Assembly (NCBI GenBank): GCA_035656415.1
Contig: DASRSM010000084.1
Span: 1-28,009, forward strand
Direction of reading: 5' to 3'
Source of the DNA: JAFAHZ01 sp035656415
GTDB lineage: Bacteria; Vulcanimicrobiota; Vulcanimicrobiia; Vulcanimicrobiales; Vulcanimicrobiaceae
Length of the DNA: 28,009 nucleotides
Shown: positions 15,729 through 23,991 of the stretch, piece after piece
How positions within the stretch are numbered: the first letter of the stretch is position 1
How the letters are laid out: each line of letters opens with the position of its first letter
Program-made: the position numbers and the translations under genes
The notes under the pieces: model-generated
Told to the model about the DNA's origin: nothing
Database searches by the model: none
Seen by the model: only the letters and a program-made list of their open reading frames with translations

Positions 15729-16112
15729 TTACGCTCGAGCGATACAGTCGATTTCGATACGAGCGCCGCGCGGTAACGCTGCGACCGCAACCGTCGAACG
15801 TGCGGGTTTTCCCATATCGAAGTACTTCTCGTAGATCTTGTTCACGACGGCGAAGTCGTTCATGTCCACTAGGAACAGCGTCGTCTTGACGACGTCGGCG
15901 AAACTGTAGCCGGCAGCGCACAGCACCGCGCCGAGATTTGCGATCGCGCGCTCCGCCTGCGCGGCGACGTCGCCGTCGATCATCTCGCCGGTGTGCGGAT
16001 CGAGTGCGATTTGACCGCTGCAGTAGAGTTCGTGCCCCGTCATTACCGCTTGACTGTACGGTCCGATCGGCTTGGGTGCGTGGTGCGTCAAAACGTGCTC
16101 GTGCTTGCTCAT
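15729..16112 (-). CDS. ridA: RidA family reactive intermediate/imine deaminase
   Basis: RidA enzymes hydrolyse reactive 2-aminoacrylate and related enamines/imines released by PLP enzymes, in the cytoplasm. The 127-residue protein is normal length and keeps the family pattern: PIGPYSQAV (16-24), CSGQIALDPHTGEM, and RSTVAVAALPRGARIEIDCI, with the substrate-binding arginine R105 and E120. The start overlaps the stop of the upstream aldo/keto reductase (ATGA), so both are probably co-transcribed. Its 3' end converges with the TPR gene at 7 bp. Pairing with PLP-linked metabolism is plausible because a PLP decarboxylase is divergent next door, but that link is inference. Confidence 0.93.
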   Translation of the reverse strand: MSKHEHVLTHHAPKPIGPYSQAVMTGHELYCSGQIALDPHTGEMIDGDVAAQAERAIANLGAVLCAAGYSFADVVKTTLFLVDMNDFAVVNKIYEKYFDMGKPARSTVAVAALPRGARIEIDCIARA

Positions 16113-17146
16113 GCGGGTGAGGATTCGCGCGTCATCGTGCCTTTGAACGCCATCGGCGGCTCTTCGACCCCGAAGTTTTCGGCATAGAGCGCGGCGACGC
16201 GGTCCATTTCATCTTTGGTGAGCGGCGGCGTATCGGTCGCCTTTGCGAATTCTACGAGTTGTTCGCGATCGTAGATGTTCGGCAGCACCGTCATGACGCG
16301 CGGTTCGGCGAGCAGCCACGCAATGGCCGCTTGGCCGAGCGAGCGGTCCGGCCGTTCGAGGAAGCGCAGCTTTTCGATTTTCTTTACGCCGTTGATCAGC
16401 CACGAGCGCGGACGATGGCGGCGGTGGTCGTTGGCCGCAAAGACGGTGTCTTCCGCATAGTGTCCTTCGAGCATGCCGCTGGAATGGGGAACGCGAATCA
16501 TGTAGCCGGTATCGGCATTCGATTCGTACGCCGCGCGAATCTGTTCGTCGCCGGGATGCTGCTCGAGAATGTTCCAGATGATTTGCAGCGTGGCGGCGTT
16601 GCGTTTTTTGACCGCGTCGACGCCTTCGTAGAGCCAACCGATCGCCGGACCGAGCGCGACGCCGTACATGCGAATTTTGCCTTCCCGCTTCAGCGATTCG
16701 AGCAGTTCCCATAACGCGTCGTCTTCGACTTGCGCCATGCGCGCGTTGTGCATCTGATAGACGTCGATGTAATCCGTTTGAAGCCGGCGCAGCGACTCTT
16801 CGAGCGCTTTGCGTACGAATGCGGGCGAGAAATCGTGCGGCAGCTCGAACTGACCGCGCCGCTGTTCGACGTTTGCCGGCGTGTAGAAGTCGTAGCCGAA
16901 TTTCGTCGCGTAGATTACCTGGTCGCGCTTCGTCCCGAACGCTCGTGCAAGCTGTTCCTCGCTTCGGCCGTTGCCGTAGGTATCGGCGGCGTCGAATAAG
17001 GTAATTCCGAGGTCGTGCGCCTCGCGAAGCATCGCCACGGCGTCCTCGTCGCTTTTTTCGCCCCACCATCCCGTCGACGTGGTCCAGAGACCGAAGCCCA
17101 CCTCGCTTACGGTCACGTCGGTGTTCGGATACGTGCGGTACTTCAT
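16109..17146 (-). CDS. Aldo/keto reductase
   Basis: An NAD(P)H-dependent (beta/alpha)8-barrel oxidoreductase. The catalytic tetrad is visible: D52 and Y57 in FDAADTYGNGRSEE, K82 in ATKFGYD, H133 in VYQMHNAR. The 345 residues and the long loop after K82 fit the YajO/YhdN-like bacterial AKR group. AAAGG about 6 bases upstream of ATG 17146 is the Shine-Dalgarno. It is upstream of, and overlaps, ridA. The substrate cannot be told from sequence. The start is 55 bp from the divergent decarboxylase, so the two transcripts share this short upstream region. Confidence 0.93.
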   Translation of the reverse strand: MKYRTYPNTDVTVSEVGFGLWTTSTGWWGEKSDEDAVAMLREAHDLGITLFDAADTYGNGRSEEQLARAFGTKRDQVIYATKFGYDFYTPANVEQRRGQFELPHDFSPAFVRKALEESLRRLQTDYIDVYQMHNARMAQVEDDALWELLESLKREGKIRMYGVALGPAIGWLYEGVDAVKKRNAATLQIIWNILEQHPGDEQIRAAYESNADTGYMIRVPHSSGMLEGHYAEDTVFAANDHRRHRPRSWLINGVKKIEKLRFLERPDRSLGQAAIAWLLAEPRVMTVLPNIYDREQLVEFAKATDTPPLTKDEMDRVAALYAENFGVEEPPMAFKGTMTRESSPA

Positions 17147-17201
17147 GCCTAGCCTTTCGCCGGGCGGGCTTCTGCGTCCACCCGCCTAAGTCTCTCGCAC
17201 G

Positions 17202-18593
17202 ATGGAGCGTACCGCTACCTTCCTAGACGACCTGGAGCTCGTAGGGCGCTGGATTGACGAGTTTTTCTCGCATCCCGAGCGCTTCCGGGTGCTGCCCGAC
17301 GTTCGCCCCGGCGACGTCGCGGCCGCCCTGCCGGCGAGCGCGCCGGAGCAGCCCGAGCCGTTCGAGCGCATCATGGAAGACTTCGAGCGCATCATCGTGC
17401 CGGGCACGACGCAGTGGAATCACCCGCGATTTTTCGCGTATTTCGCGACCAGCGCCGCGCCCGCGGCCATTGCGGCCGAGGCCCTAGCCGCGACGATGGA
17501 CGTCAAAGCGATGCTATGGCGCACGTCTCCCGCGGCGACCGAACTCGAGCAGGTAACGATGCGCTGGCTCGGGCAACTGCTGGGCCTGCCGCAATCGTGG
17601 ACCGGGGTCATTTACGATACCGCTTCGGTTGCCGGTTTCACCGCGATGGCTGCCGCGCGGGAAGCGCTCGATCTGGGTATTCGGGAACGCGGCATGAGCG
17701 GACGCGACGTTCCGCCGCTGCGCGTGTATATTACCGATCACACGCATTCGCATATCGAGAAAGCGGCAATCGCCCTCGGCATCGGCCAGGCCAACGTCGT
17801 GCGCGTGGCGTGCGACGCGGAGTTTCGCATGCGCCCCGAGGTGCTGGCCGAAGCGATCGACGCCGACGTCGCGGCCGGCATGCGGCCGATGGCCATCGTT
17901 GCTACCGCGGGAACGACGTCGACCACGTCGACCGACCCGGTTCGCGAGATCGCGCGCATCGCCCGGGAGCGCAGTATTTGGCTGCACGTCGACGCAGCGT
18001 ACGCCGGCGTGGCGGCGATGATTCCGGAGTTCCGCTGGCTGCTCGACGCGGTCGAAGAAACCGACTCGCTGGTCGTCAACCCGCACAAGTGGATGTTCGT
18101 GCCGATGGATTGCTCGGTGCTGTTCCTCAAAGACGAGTCGACGGTGCGCCGCGCATTTACGCTGGTTCCGGAATATCTCACGACGCCGGAGGGCGACGCC
18201 GTCAACTACATGGACTACGGCATCCAGCTCGGACGGCGTTTCCGCGCGCTCAAGTTGTGGTTCGTGCTGCGCAATCTCGGCGCGCAAGGCATTCGCGACA
18301 AACTGCGCGGTCACATCGCGCTGGCGCAAGAGTTCGCGTCGTGGGTCCGCGCCGAGCCCGGCTGGGAAATCCTCGCGCCGCACCCGCTGTCGGCGGTCTG
18401 CTTCCGTAACGCCAACGTCGACAACGAACGATTGCTGCAAGCCGTCAACGACACGGGCGAAATCTTTATGTCGCACACCAAGATCCACGGCAGGTACGCG
18501 CTGCGTTTGGCGATCGGCAACCTGCGCACGGAACGCGCCGACGTCGAGCACGCGTGGAACTTGCTGCGTCGTGAGGCCGCTAAGCTCGCATGA
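17202..18593 (+). CDS. PLP-dependent decarboxylase, aromatic-L-amino-acid type (group II)
   Basis: It belongs to the DDC/tyrosine decarboxylase family, which removes the alpha-carboxyl from aromatic amino acids. Seen: MLWRTSPAATELE (104-116), DHTHSHIEKA with the PLP-stacking His (H182), HVDAAYAG with D264 for the pyridine nitrogen, NPHKWMFV with Schiff-base K296, and LGRRFRALKLWFVLRNLG, nearly as in animal DDC. The 463-residue length is normal. No Shine-Dalgarno precedes ATG 17202. The gap to the divergent AKR holds a small GGCGGG/CCCGCC inverted repeat (17163-17186). The stop overlaps the histidine kinase start as ATGA. The exact substrate is not determinable. Confidence 0.9.
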   Translation: MERTATFLDDLELVGRWIDEFFSHPERFRVLPDVRPGDVAAALPASAPEQPEPFERIMEDFERIIVPGTTQWNHPRFFAYFATSAAPAAIAAEALAATMDVKAMLWRTSPAATELEQVTMRWLGQLLGLPQSWTGVIYDTASVAGFTAMAAAREALDLGIRERGMSGRDVPPLRVYITDHTHSHIEKAAIALGIGQANVVRVACDAEFRMRPEVLAEAIDADVAAGMRPMAIVATAGTTSTTSTDPVREIARIARERSIWLHVDAAYAGVAAMIPEFRWLLDAVEETDSLVVNPHKWMFVPMDCSVLFLKDESTVRRAFTLVPEYLTTPEGDAVNYMDYGIQLGRRFRALKLWFVLRNLGAQGIRDKLRGHIALAQEFASWVRAEPGWEILAPHPLSAVCFRNANVDNERLLQAVNDTGEIFMSHTKIHGRYALRLAIGNLRTERADVEHAWNLLRREAAKLA

Positions 18594-19759
18594 AAAAACT
18601 TCAAGTTCTGGTCGAAGGTTCGGAAGGCGAAGCGGCGCGCGTTCGCGAGCGCCTCGACCCCAAGCAGTACGAGGTCATCCAAGGACGCGAGCTCGCGCAC
18701 CGGTTGGCCGCCAGCATCGACGAGCTCGAGCGCCAGCGTTCCAGCGTGCTCGAACTCAATCAGCTCAAGAACGATCTCATTGCGGTACTGGCGCACGACA
18801 TCAAAGGCCCGCTGACCTCGATAGCCGGCTTTGCCGAACTGCTGGAAGAGGGCTACCTCGAAGGCCCGGCAGCGGTCGACGCGGCCCACACGATTCGCAA
18901 CAACGCGCAACGTCTCGCAACGTTGGCCAACGACGTGCTGGCGCTCTCGCGCATCGAACATGGCGAGCTCGAAATCGCCGACGAGCGCGCCGATCTCGTC
19001 GATCTTATCCGCAACGTCGTCGAAACGCACGTAGCCGAACGCAACGTCCACGTAAAGACCGAGCTGAAGGAAGCGTTCGTGCGCGGCGACGGCGATCGGC
19101 TGCGCCAAGTTTTCGACAATCTCATTCGCAACGCCATCAAGTACTCGCCCGACGGCAACCCGGTCGAGGTGACGATCGAGCCGGCCGGCGAGAACTTCCG
19201 CGTGGAAGTGAGCGACCGCGGCATGGGCATTCCCGCCGAAGATATTCCTCGCTTGTTCGGACGCTTTGCGCGCGGTTCGAACGCGCGCCGTGCCAAGATC
19301 GCCGGGACCGGAATCGGTCTCTTCATCGTACGGATGATCGTCGAGCGGCACGGCGGAAGCGTCGACGTCCTCAGCACGCTCGGCGAAGGCAGCACGTTCG
19401 GCATTGTCCTGCCGTCGTTCGAGGCGCGCGTTTCGCAGAAGCCGATGCGGGTCGCGATCGTTACGAAAGATAGCGAACTTTCGCGTTTTGCTGCGTACGA
19501 GTTGCGCTCGCGGGGGTACCGCGTCCGTCAGTGTTCCGGGCTCGACGACCTCGCGCACGTCGGCGACGTGCGATCGGGCGACGTCGTGCTCGCCGATCCG
19601 GCCATCGCCACGCCGGACGAAATCGTCAAGTTCGCGCCGAAGGGATCGATTCGCATCGTCGGCATCGGTCCGGGCAACGGCACGTGGGACGCGACGCTTC
19701 CGCGCCCGTTTCTGGTGGAAGACCTCATCGAGGTCATCGAAACCGCGGGTTCAGTATAA
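18590..19759 (+). CDS. Soluble hybrid-type histidine kinase with degenerate receiver domain
   Basis: Residues 35-125 form the dimerisation/phosphoacceptor domain with H69 in LAHDIKGPLTSIAGFAELL. The ATPase domain follows: N box FDNLIRNAIKYSP (N177, N181), G1 SDRGMGIP, F box RLFGRF, G2 GTGIGLFIV. There are no membrane segments and no recognisable sensor domain in the first 34 residues. The tail (about 285-389) looks like a receiver: VVLAD at 332-336 sits where the phosphoacceptor strand ends, but the usual N-terminal acidic pair is TKD and the conserved Lys-Pro near the end is Arg-Pro (PRPF), so phosphotransfer there is doubtful. The start overlaps the decarboxylase stop (ATGA). No response regulator is adjacent. 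Its 3' end overlaps the convergent GS gene by 9 bp. Confidence 0.9.
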   Translation: MKKLQVLVEGSEGEAARVRERLDPKQYEVIQGRELAHRLAASIDELERQRSSVLELNQLKNDLIAVLAHDIKGPLTSIAGFAELLEEGYLEGPAAVDAAHTIRNNAQRLATLANDVLALSRIEHGELEIADERADLVDLIRNVVETHVAERNVHVKTELKEAFVRGDGDRLRQVFDNLIRNAIKYSPDGNPVEVTIEPAGENFRVEVSDRGMGIPAEDIPRLFGRFARGSNARRAKIAGTGIGLFIVRMIVERHGGSVDVLSTLGEGSTFGIVLPSFEARVSQKPMRVAIVTKDSELSRFAAYELRSRGYRVRQCSGLDDLAHVGDVRSGDVVLADPAIATPDEIVKFAPKGSIRIVGIGPGNGTWDATLPRPFLVEDLIEVIETAGSV

Positions 19760-21040
19760 ACGTAAGTAGGCGTCGCGTTCCCACGGGTGGACGGCCCGGC
19801 GATAGCGTTCGTACTCCGCCAGTTTTGCGTCGCGAAACGCGTGGTAGAGATGATCGCCCAGCGACGCGCGCACGACCGCGTCGGCGTCGAGTTCGGTAAT
19901 GGCTTGGCGCAGCGACTTCGGCAAGGTTCCGATGCCGCGCTCGCGGCGGTCGCGATCGCTCAGATCGTAGGTCGAACCCGCGAGCGCCGGACCCGGTAAG
20001 GTCGCGCGCGCGATGCCGTCGGCCGCCGCTCCGAAAAGCACGGCGAGCGCCAAATACGGATTGCAGGCGGGATCCGGGCTGCGCATCTCGACGCGCGGCG
20101 GATCCTGTCCGGGCGGTACGCGCACCAGCGCGTTGGCGCTGCGTTCGGACCAGACCGTGTAGATCGGCGCGTCCCAGGCGGCGACGAGCCGTTTGTACGA
20201 GTTGACCGTCGGATTGCAAATCGCGGTAGTAGCCGAAGCGTGTGCGAGCAATCCGCCGACCACGTAGAGCGTCGTATCGGAATCCGTTCCCTCGGCCAAA
20301 CGAAAATCGACGTGAAGGCCGTTTCCAGCGCGATCTTCGAGCGGCTTGGGCATGAACGTCGCGTCCAACCCGTAGCCGGCGGCGACGTGCTTGGCAATCG
20401 TGCGCAGCGTGAGCGCGTTGTCCGCCGCGGTCAGCGGATCGTCGTGAAGGATGTCGATCTCGTGCTGTCCCGCTCCGTGTTCGTGATGTGCCGAGTAGAT
20501 ACGAACGCCCATGGACTGGATTGCGGCAACGATTGCGTTGCGCGCTTCCTCGCCGCGATCGTTCGCGGAAAAATCGAAGTACGAGCCGACGTCCGACGTC
20601 GCGGTAGACGCCGTTTCGCCGGGCTGCTTGTCGAAGAGGAAGAACTCCATCTCCAACCCCACGCCGACGCCGGCGAGCGCGGGCGAGCTTTCGATGGCGC
20701 GACGCAGCGTCGTGCGCGGACAACCTTCGAACGGCGTCCCGTCGGGCATCGCGATGTCGCAAATGAGCCGCGCTTCGAAACCGTCGCCCACCGGCCACGG
20801 ATAGATCGCAAACGTCGACGGATCGGGACGCAGCAGCATGTCGAGCTCTTCGCCCCGGACGAAACCGTCGATCGATCCGCCGTCGAACGTGATGCGGCCG
20901 TCGAGCGCGACCTCGAGCTGATCGACCGGAATCGAAACGTTCTTGCTCACGCCGAAGATGTCGGCAAAGACGAGCCGGACGAAGCGTACGTTACGCTCGC
21001 GCGCGATCTTGAGAACGTTACGTGGAGTGAAGGACGTCAA
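19751..21040 (-). CDS. Glutamine synthetase family protein (GSI-alpha-like, divergent active site)
   Basis: The GS fold is clear: FVRLVFADIFG, FDGGSIDGFVRGEELDM, GLEMEFFLFD (E130, E132), HHEHGAGQHEIDI, GNGLHVD (H243), NPTVNSYKRL, RVEMRSPDP (R320), and HPWERDAYLRLY at the end. There is no adenylylation region, as in B. subtilis GlnA. Departures from the consensus: the Glu-flap PGYEAP is AAWDAP (Asp 290 for Glu327, Salmonella numbering), NRS is SAN (Ala 302 for Arg339), and the loop after the active-site His is about 10 residues short. Start: TTG 21040 gives MTSFTPRNVLKIARE, which lines up with the N-terminus of GlnA; GTG 21106 is possible but adds 22 residues that lie over the pucR-like gene. 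It may be a real GS or a related gamma-glutamyl ligase. Confidence 0.88.
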   Translation of the reverse strand: MTSFTPRNVLKIARERNVRFVRLVFADIFGVSKNVSIPVDQLEVALDGRITFDGGSIDGFVRGEELDMLLRPDPSTFAIYPWPVGDGFEARLICDIAMPDGTPFEGCPRTTLRRAIESSPALAGVGVGLEMEFFLFDKQPGETASTATSDVGSYFDFSANDRGEEARNAIVAAIQSMGVRIYSAHHEHGAGQHEIDILHDDPLTAADNALTLRTIAKHVAAGYGLDATFMPKPLEDRAGNGLHVDFRLAEGTDSDTTLYVVGGLLAHASATTAICNPTVNSYKRLVAAWDAPIYTVWSERSANALVRVPPGQDPPRVEMRSPDPACNPYLALAVLFGAAADGIARATLPGPALAGSTYDLSDRDRRERGIGTLPKSLRQAITELDADAVVRASLGDHLYHAFRDAKLAEYERYRRAVHPWERDAYLRLY

Positions 21041-22148
21041 TTGCAACCGCCAGTCGAAGCGTGAGTTGGTCGTGGGGACTTTCCAGCGAGCGGCCGCAGA
21101 TTTCACCGATCTGCCGTAAGCGATAAAAAACCGTATGTCGATGAACGCTCAATCCTTCGGCCGCCGTTTTGACGTTTTGTCCGACGGCGAAATAGAGCGC
21201 GAGCGTTCGTTCCAGTTCGGTTTGATGCTTTTCATCGTACGCGCGAAGCGGCGCGAGCGTCGCGCGCGCGAACTCTTGCAGCCGGCTTACGTCGGCGCCC
21301 TCGTAGAGCAGCGGATACGCGCCCAGCTCGTCGTACGCCGCCACACGTCCGGGACCGAAAACGCGCCGCCCAATCGCAAGTGCGGCTTCGGCGTTCTCTA
21401 CGCCGGCATACAGCGATAATAGCGCTTCGACGCGGGCGATGCCGCCGGAGATGCGCAGTTGAGCCTTTTTCTTCGCGACGCTTTTAGGAAGCAGCGTCGC
21501 CGCGGTGCGTGCGTTGCTCGCGTCGATTTCGCGCGTTGCCGGAACGAAGATTAACAGCGTGGGCCCGCGCTCGAGAAATCCGACGTCGCAATCGCCGCCG
21601 TGGAACGATTCCAGCGCGAGCGCGCGAACGTCGGCCGGTGCGAGCGCGCCGGCTGAGTCGGGCTCGGATTCGGCCTCGATTGCGACCGTCACGTACGCCG
21701 GCGCGATAGCAATTCCGCGCGCCGCCGCGTCGTCGCGAACCGCGGTCGTATCGTGGTAGGCGCGACCGATCAGGCGCTCCCAAAACGTTCGACGCCGTCC
21801 ACGACCGGTTTCGCCGTTTCGCGCCAGCTCGACCGCGATCGCAGATGCCGTCAAGCGCGCCAGGTAGTCCGTGTCACCCTGAGCTTGTCGAGGGGCCGCC
21901 GAACACATAAGCCACCCCACTTGCGCGTTTCCAGCCAATATAGGCACCGCGCGTTCCGGGGCGCTGCGAGCGCTGGGCGGCATCGGGCCCGCGCCGGCCG
22001 ACGCGACGTGCCGCCATTGCGCGTCCTCGACGAGCACGCTGGCGCCGCTCGCCTCGGCGAGATGTGCTGCAAGCGCTTTGGGGCCGCCCCCCGAAGCCGC
22101 GACGCGCGCGAGTGCTTCGGCGAACTCCACGAGCTCTTCGGGAGTCAT
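21018..22148 (-). CDS. PucR/CdaR-type transcriptional regulator
   Basis: The C-terminal ~75 residues match the PucR-type helix-turn-helix: YDEKHQTELERTLALYF, NVKTAAEGLSVHRHTVFYRL, RQIGEICGRSL. The N-terminal half is a GAF-like region and the middle resembles the GGDEF-related domain common in this family. I chose ATG 22148 (376 residues) over ATG 22196, because the longer form would overlap the start of the divergent cyclase; GAAAG lies shortly upstream. Its 3' end overlaps the GS-like gene by 23 bp, so the two are probably one operon and the regulator may control that enzyme (inference). Residues 87-92 (RQAQGD) come from a dispersed repeat. Confidence 0.87.
   Translation of the reverse strand: MTPEELVEFAEALARVAASGGGPKALAAHLAEASGASVLVEDAQWRHVASAGAGPMPPSARSAPERAVPILAGNAQVGWLMCSAAPRQAQGDTDYLARLTASAIAVELARNGETGRGRRRTFWERLIGRAYHDTTAVRDDAAARGIAIAPAYVTVAIEAESEPDSAGALAPADVRALALESFHGGDCDVGFLERGPTLLIFVPATREIDASNARTAATLLPKSVAKKKAQLRISGGIARVEALLSLYAGVENAEAALAIGRRVFGPGRVAAYDELGAYPLLYEGADVSRLQEFARATLAPLRAYDEKHQTELERTLALYFAVGQNVKTAAEGLSVHRHTVFYRLRQIGEICGRSLESPHDQLTLRLAVAIDVLHST
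21872..21895 (-). repeat. Dispersed repeat copy inside the pucR-like gene
   Basis: On the minus strand this reads CCCCTCGACAAGCTCAGGG followed by TGACA, the cleanest copy in the window. It stays in frame and encodes PRQAQGD in the N-terminal half of the regulator, the same peptide that the copy in nuoG produces. Confidence 0.8.
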
Positions 22149-22188
22149 GCCGCGTCTTTCGGCGAATAAAGCAGCGGCTCTTCGCGCA
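22149..22188. promoter_or_regulatory. Divergent control region between pucR-like gene and diguanylate cyclase
   Basis: This 40-bp gap separates two divergent starts. The only AT-rich part is GAATAAAG near 22164-22171, readable as a weak -10 on either strand. The pucR-like protein could bind here to control itself, but no operator is recognisable. Confidence 0.25.
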
Positions 22189-23973
22189 ATGAACATCTCC
22201 GACGTACACTCCGTCCTCGCCGCGCTCTATGCAGAGACGCCGGACGGCGTCGTGCTTTACGACTTACGCGGCCGCGTGCTGGCGGCCAACGATGCCGCGC
22301 TCGCCATGAGCGGCTACCGGTTCGACGAGCTGGGCGGGAAAAGCTATCGCGACATGATGGCAGCCGGCGACGAGCGCGTAGAAGTCGCGGTGCGCACGGC
22401 GCTGGCCGGGGGGCGCGATCACTTCGAATGCGCGGCGCGGCGCAAAGACGGTTCCACCCTCGCGGTGGAGTGTTACGTGTTTCCGGCGCGCGACCAAAAC
22501 GGCGAAATGGCGGGAATTTTCGTGCAGGCGCACGACATCGGCGACCTCAAAGCCGCCGAAGAATCGCTCGCCGTGAATCAGCAGCGCTTCAGGTCGCTGT
22601 TCGAGTACCACCCCGACGGCATCATGGAACTCAAAGGCGACGGAAGAATCTCGCGCGTCAACGTGGCGTTCGAAAGCGAAACGGGATTCTACACCGAGCA
22701 AATCGTCGGTAAACCGTGGACCGATCTCCTCGCGCCGGAAAAGCGCGAGAAGGCCGCCGAAGGTCTTCGCGATGCGATGCGCGGCGAAGCGGCCGAACAC
22801 GATTCCCTGCTTCTCGACCGGTTGGGAAATCGTATCGACGTCCAGCTCAAGCTCGTGCCGATCCACGCGCGCGACGCAATCGCCGGCGCGTATGCCGTTT
22901 TCAAGAACGTCACCGCGCAAAAAACGGCCGAGCGAACGATCGCGCTGCAAGCGGAGCGGGTCGCGCGGCTCTACATGGTCGCCGCCGCGCGCAGCGAGTC
23001 CATCGACGACCAGATCGACGCGACCCTGAAGCTCGGTCTCGAGCTCTTCCACTTCGACGCCGCCTACATCGCTATTTTCGACGGCGAGCGCGCGTCGATT
23101 CGTAACTCCGTCGGCGAAAACTCGCCGATTCCCAAAGGCGCCGTCTATCCAACGAGCGCCGCCTTCTCACGGCATTTGAGCGACGAGAGCGAAATGCTGG
23201 TCATTCCAGACATTTGCGAAAGCGAGTTTCGCGACGATCCGGCACGAGTAACGGTCGACTGGCGGTCGTACGTCGCGTTTCGGTTGACCGCGGGACCGCG
23301 GGTCTTCGGCGCGTTGGTCTTCGCCGCGCTCAAGGCGCATTCGGAGCTCGCCGCGCGCGACCGCGATCTGATCGCGCTGATGGGGCTGTTCGTTTCGGCG
23401 GCACTCGAGCGAGCCGAGCACAACGAACGCGTCGAGCAGTTGGCGTTTAACGACGCGCTCACGGAATTGCCCAACCGCGTCCTGTTCGCAGACCGTATCG
23501 CCAACACGATGGCGACCGCAAGACGCTACGACCGGGGCTTCGCCGTGATGTATCTCGACCTCGATCACTTCAAGACCATCAACGACACGTACGGACATAT
23601 AGTGGGCGACGAAGTGCTCAAAGGCGTTGCCGAGCGCCTTCGGTCGACCCTGCGGGAAAGCGACACGGTCGCGCGGTTCGGCGGCGACGAGTTCGTCATT
23701 TTAGAGCCGGTCGTCGACGGACCGGCCGACGCGGCCGATCTCGCGCGCAAGCTGCACAATGCGCTCCAGCAGCCGGTGGTCGTGGGCGGCGTTTCACACA
23801 ACGTGCAAATCAGCATCGGGATCGCGCTCTTTCCCAACGACGCGACGACGATCGAAGGCTTGATGGAAGCCGCCGACGGCGCGCTCTATCGCGCGAAGCG
23901 CGAAGGACGCAATCGCTGGTTCTTCGCCAACGCAGACCTCGCTCGCGCGGGATTTAAGAACAAAAAATCGTAG
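22189..23973 (+). CDS. Diguanylate cyclase with PAS-PAS-GAF sensory domains
   Basis: It makes cyclic di-GMP from two GTP. Domain order: PAS (about 10-120, PDGVVLYDLRGRVLAANDAA), PAS (about 130-245, PDGIMELKGDGRISRVN), GAF (about 255-410), GGDEF (about 415-580). The active site RFGGDEF (GGDEF 498-502) is intact, with metal-binding YLDLDHFK (456-463). RESD at 489-492, five residues before GGDEF, is a conserved inhibitory I-site, so product feedback is expected. There are no membrane segments and no EAL domain. ATG 22189 (594 residues) is chosen because the open frame upstream overlies the pucR-like gene. No good Shine-Dalgarno is seen. It converges with the transporter gene at 18 bp. Confidence 0.92.
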   Translation: MNISDVHSVLAALYAETPDGVVLYDLRGRVLAANDAALAMSGYRFDELGGKSYRDMMAAGDERVEVAVRTALAGGRDHFECAARRKDGSTLAVECYVFPARDQNGEMAGIFVQAHDIGDLKAAEESLAVNQQRFRSLFEYHPDGIMELKGDGRISRVNVAFESETGFYTEQIVGKPWTDLLAPEKREKAAEGLRDAMRGEAAEHDSLLLDRLGNRIDVQLKLVPIHARDAIAGAYAVFKNVTAQKTAERTIALQAERVARLYMVAAARSESIDDQIDATLKLGLELFHFDAAYIAIFDGERASIRNSVGENSPIPKGAVYPTSAAFSRHLSDESEMLVIPDICESEFRDDPARVTVDWRSYVAFRLTAGPRVFGALVFAALKAHSELAARDRDLIALMGLFVSAALERAEHNERVEQLAFNDALTELPNRVLFADRIANTMATARRYDRGFAVMYLDLDHFKTINDTYGHIVGDEVLKGVAERLRSTLRESDTVARFGGDEFVILEPVVDGPADAADLARKLHNALQQPVVVGGVSHNVQISIGIALFPNDATTIEGLMEAADGALYRAKREGRNRWFFANADLARAGFKNKKS

Positions 23974-23991
23974 CGATGACAGGGGTGCGGG

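Noticed and set aside
17163..17186. GGCGGG/CCCGCC inverted repeat between AKR and decarboxylase as an operator
   Set aside because: Six-base GC-only arms are expected often in this composition, and no second copy is seen.
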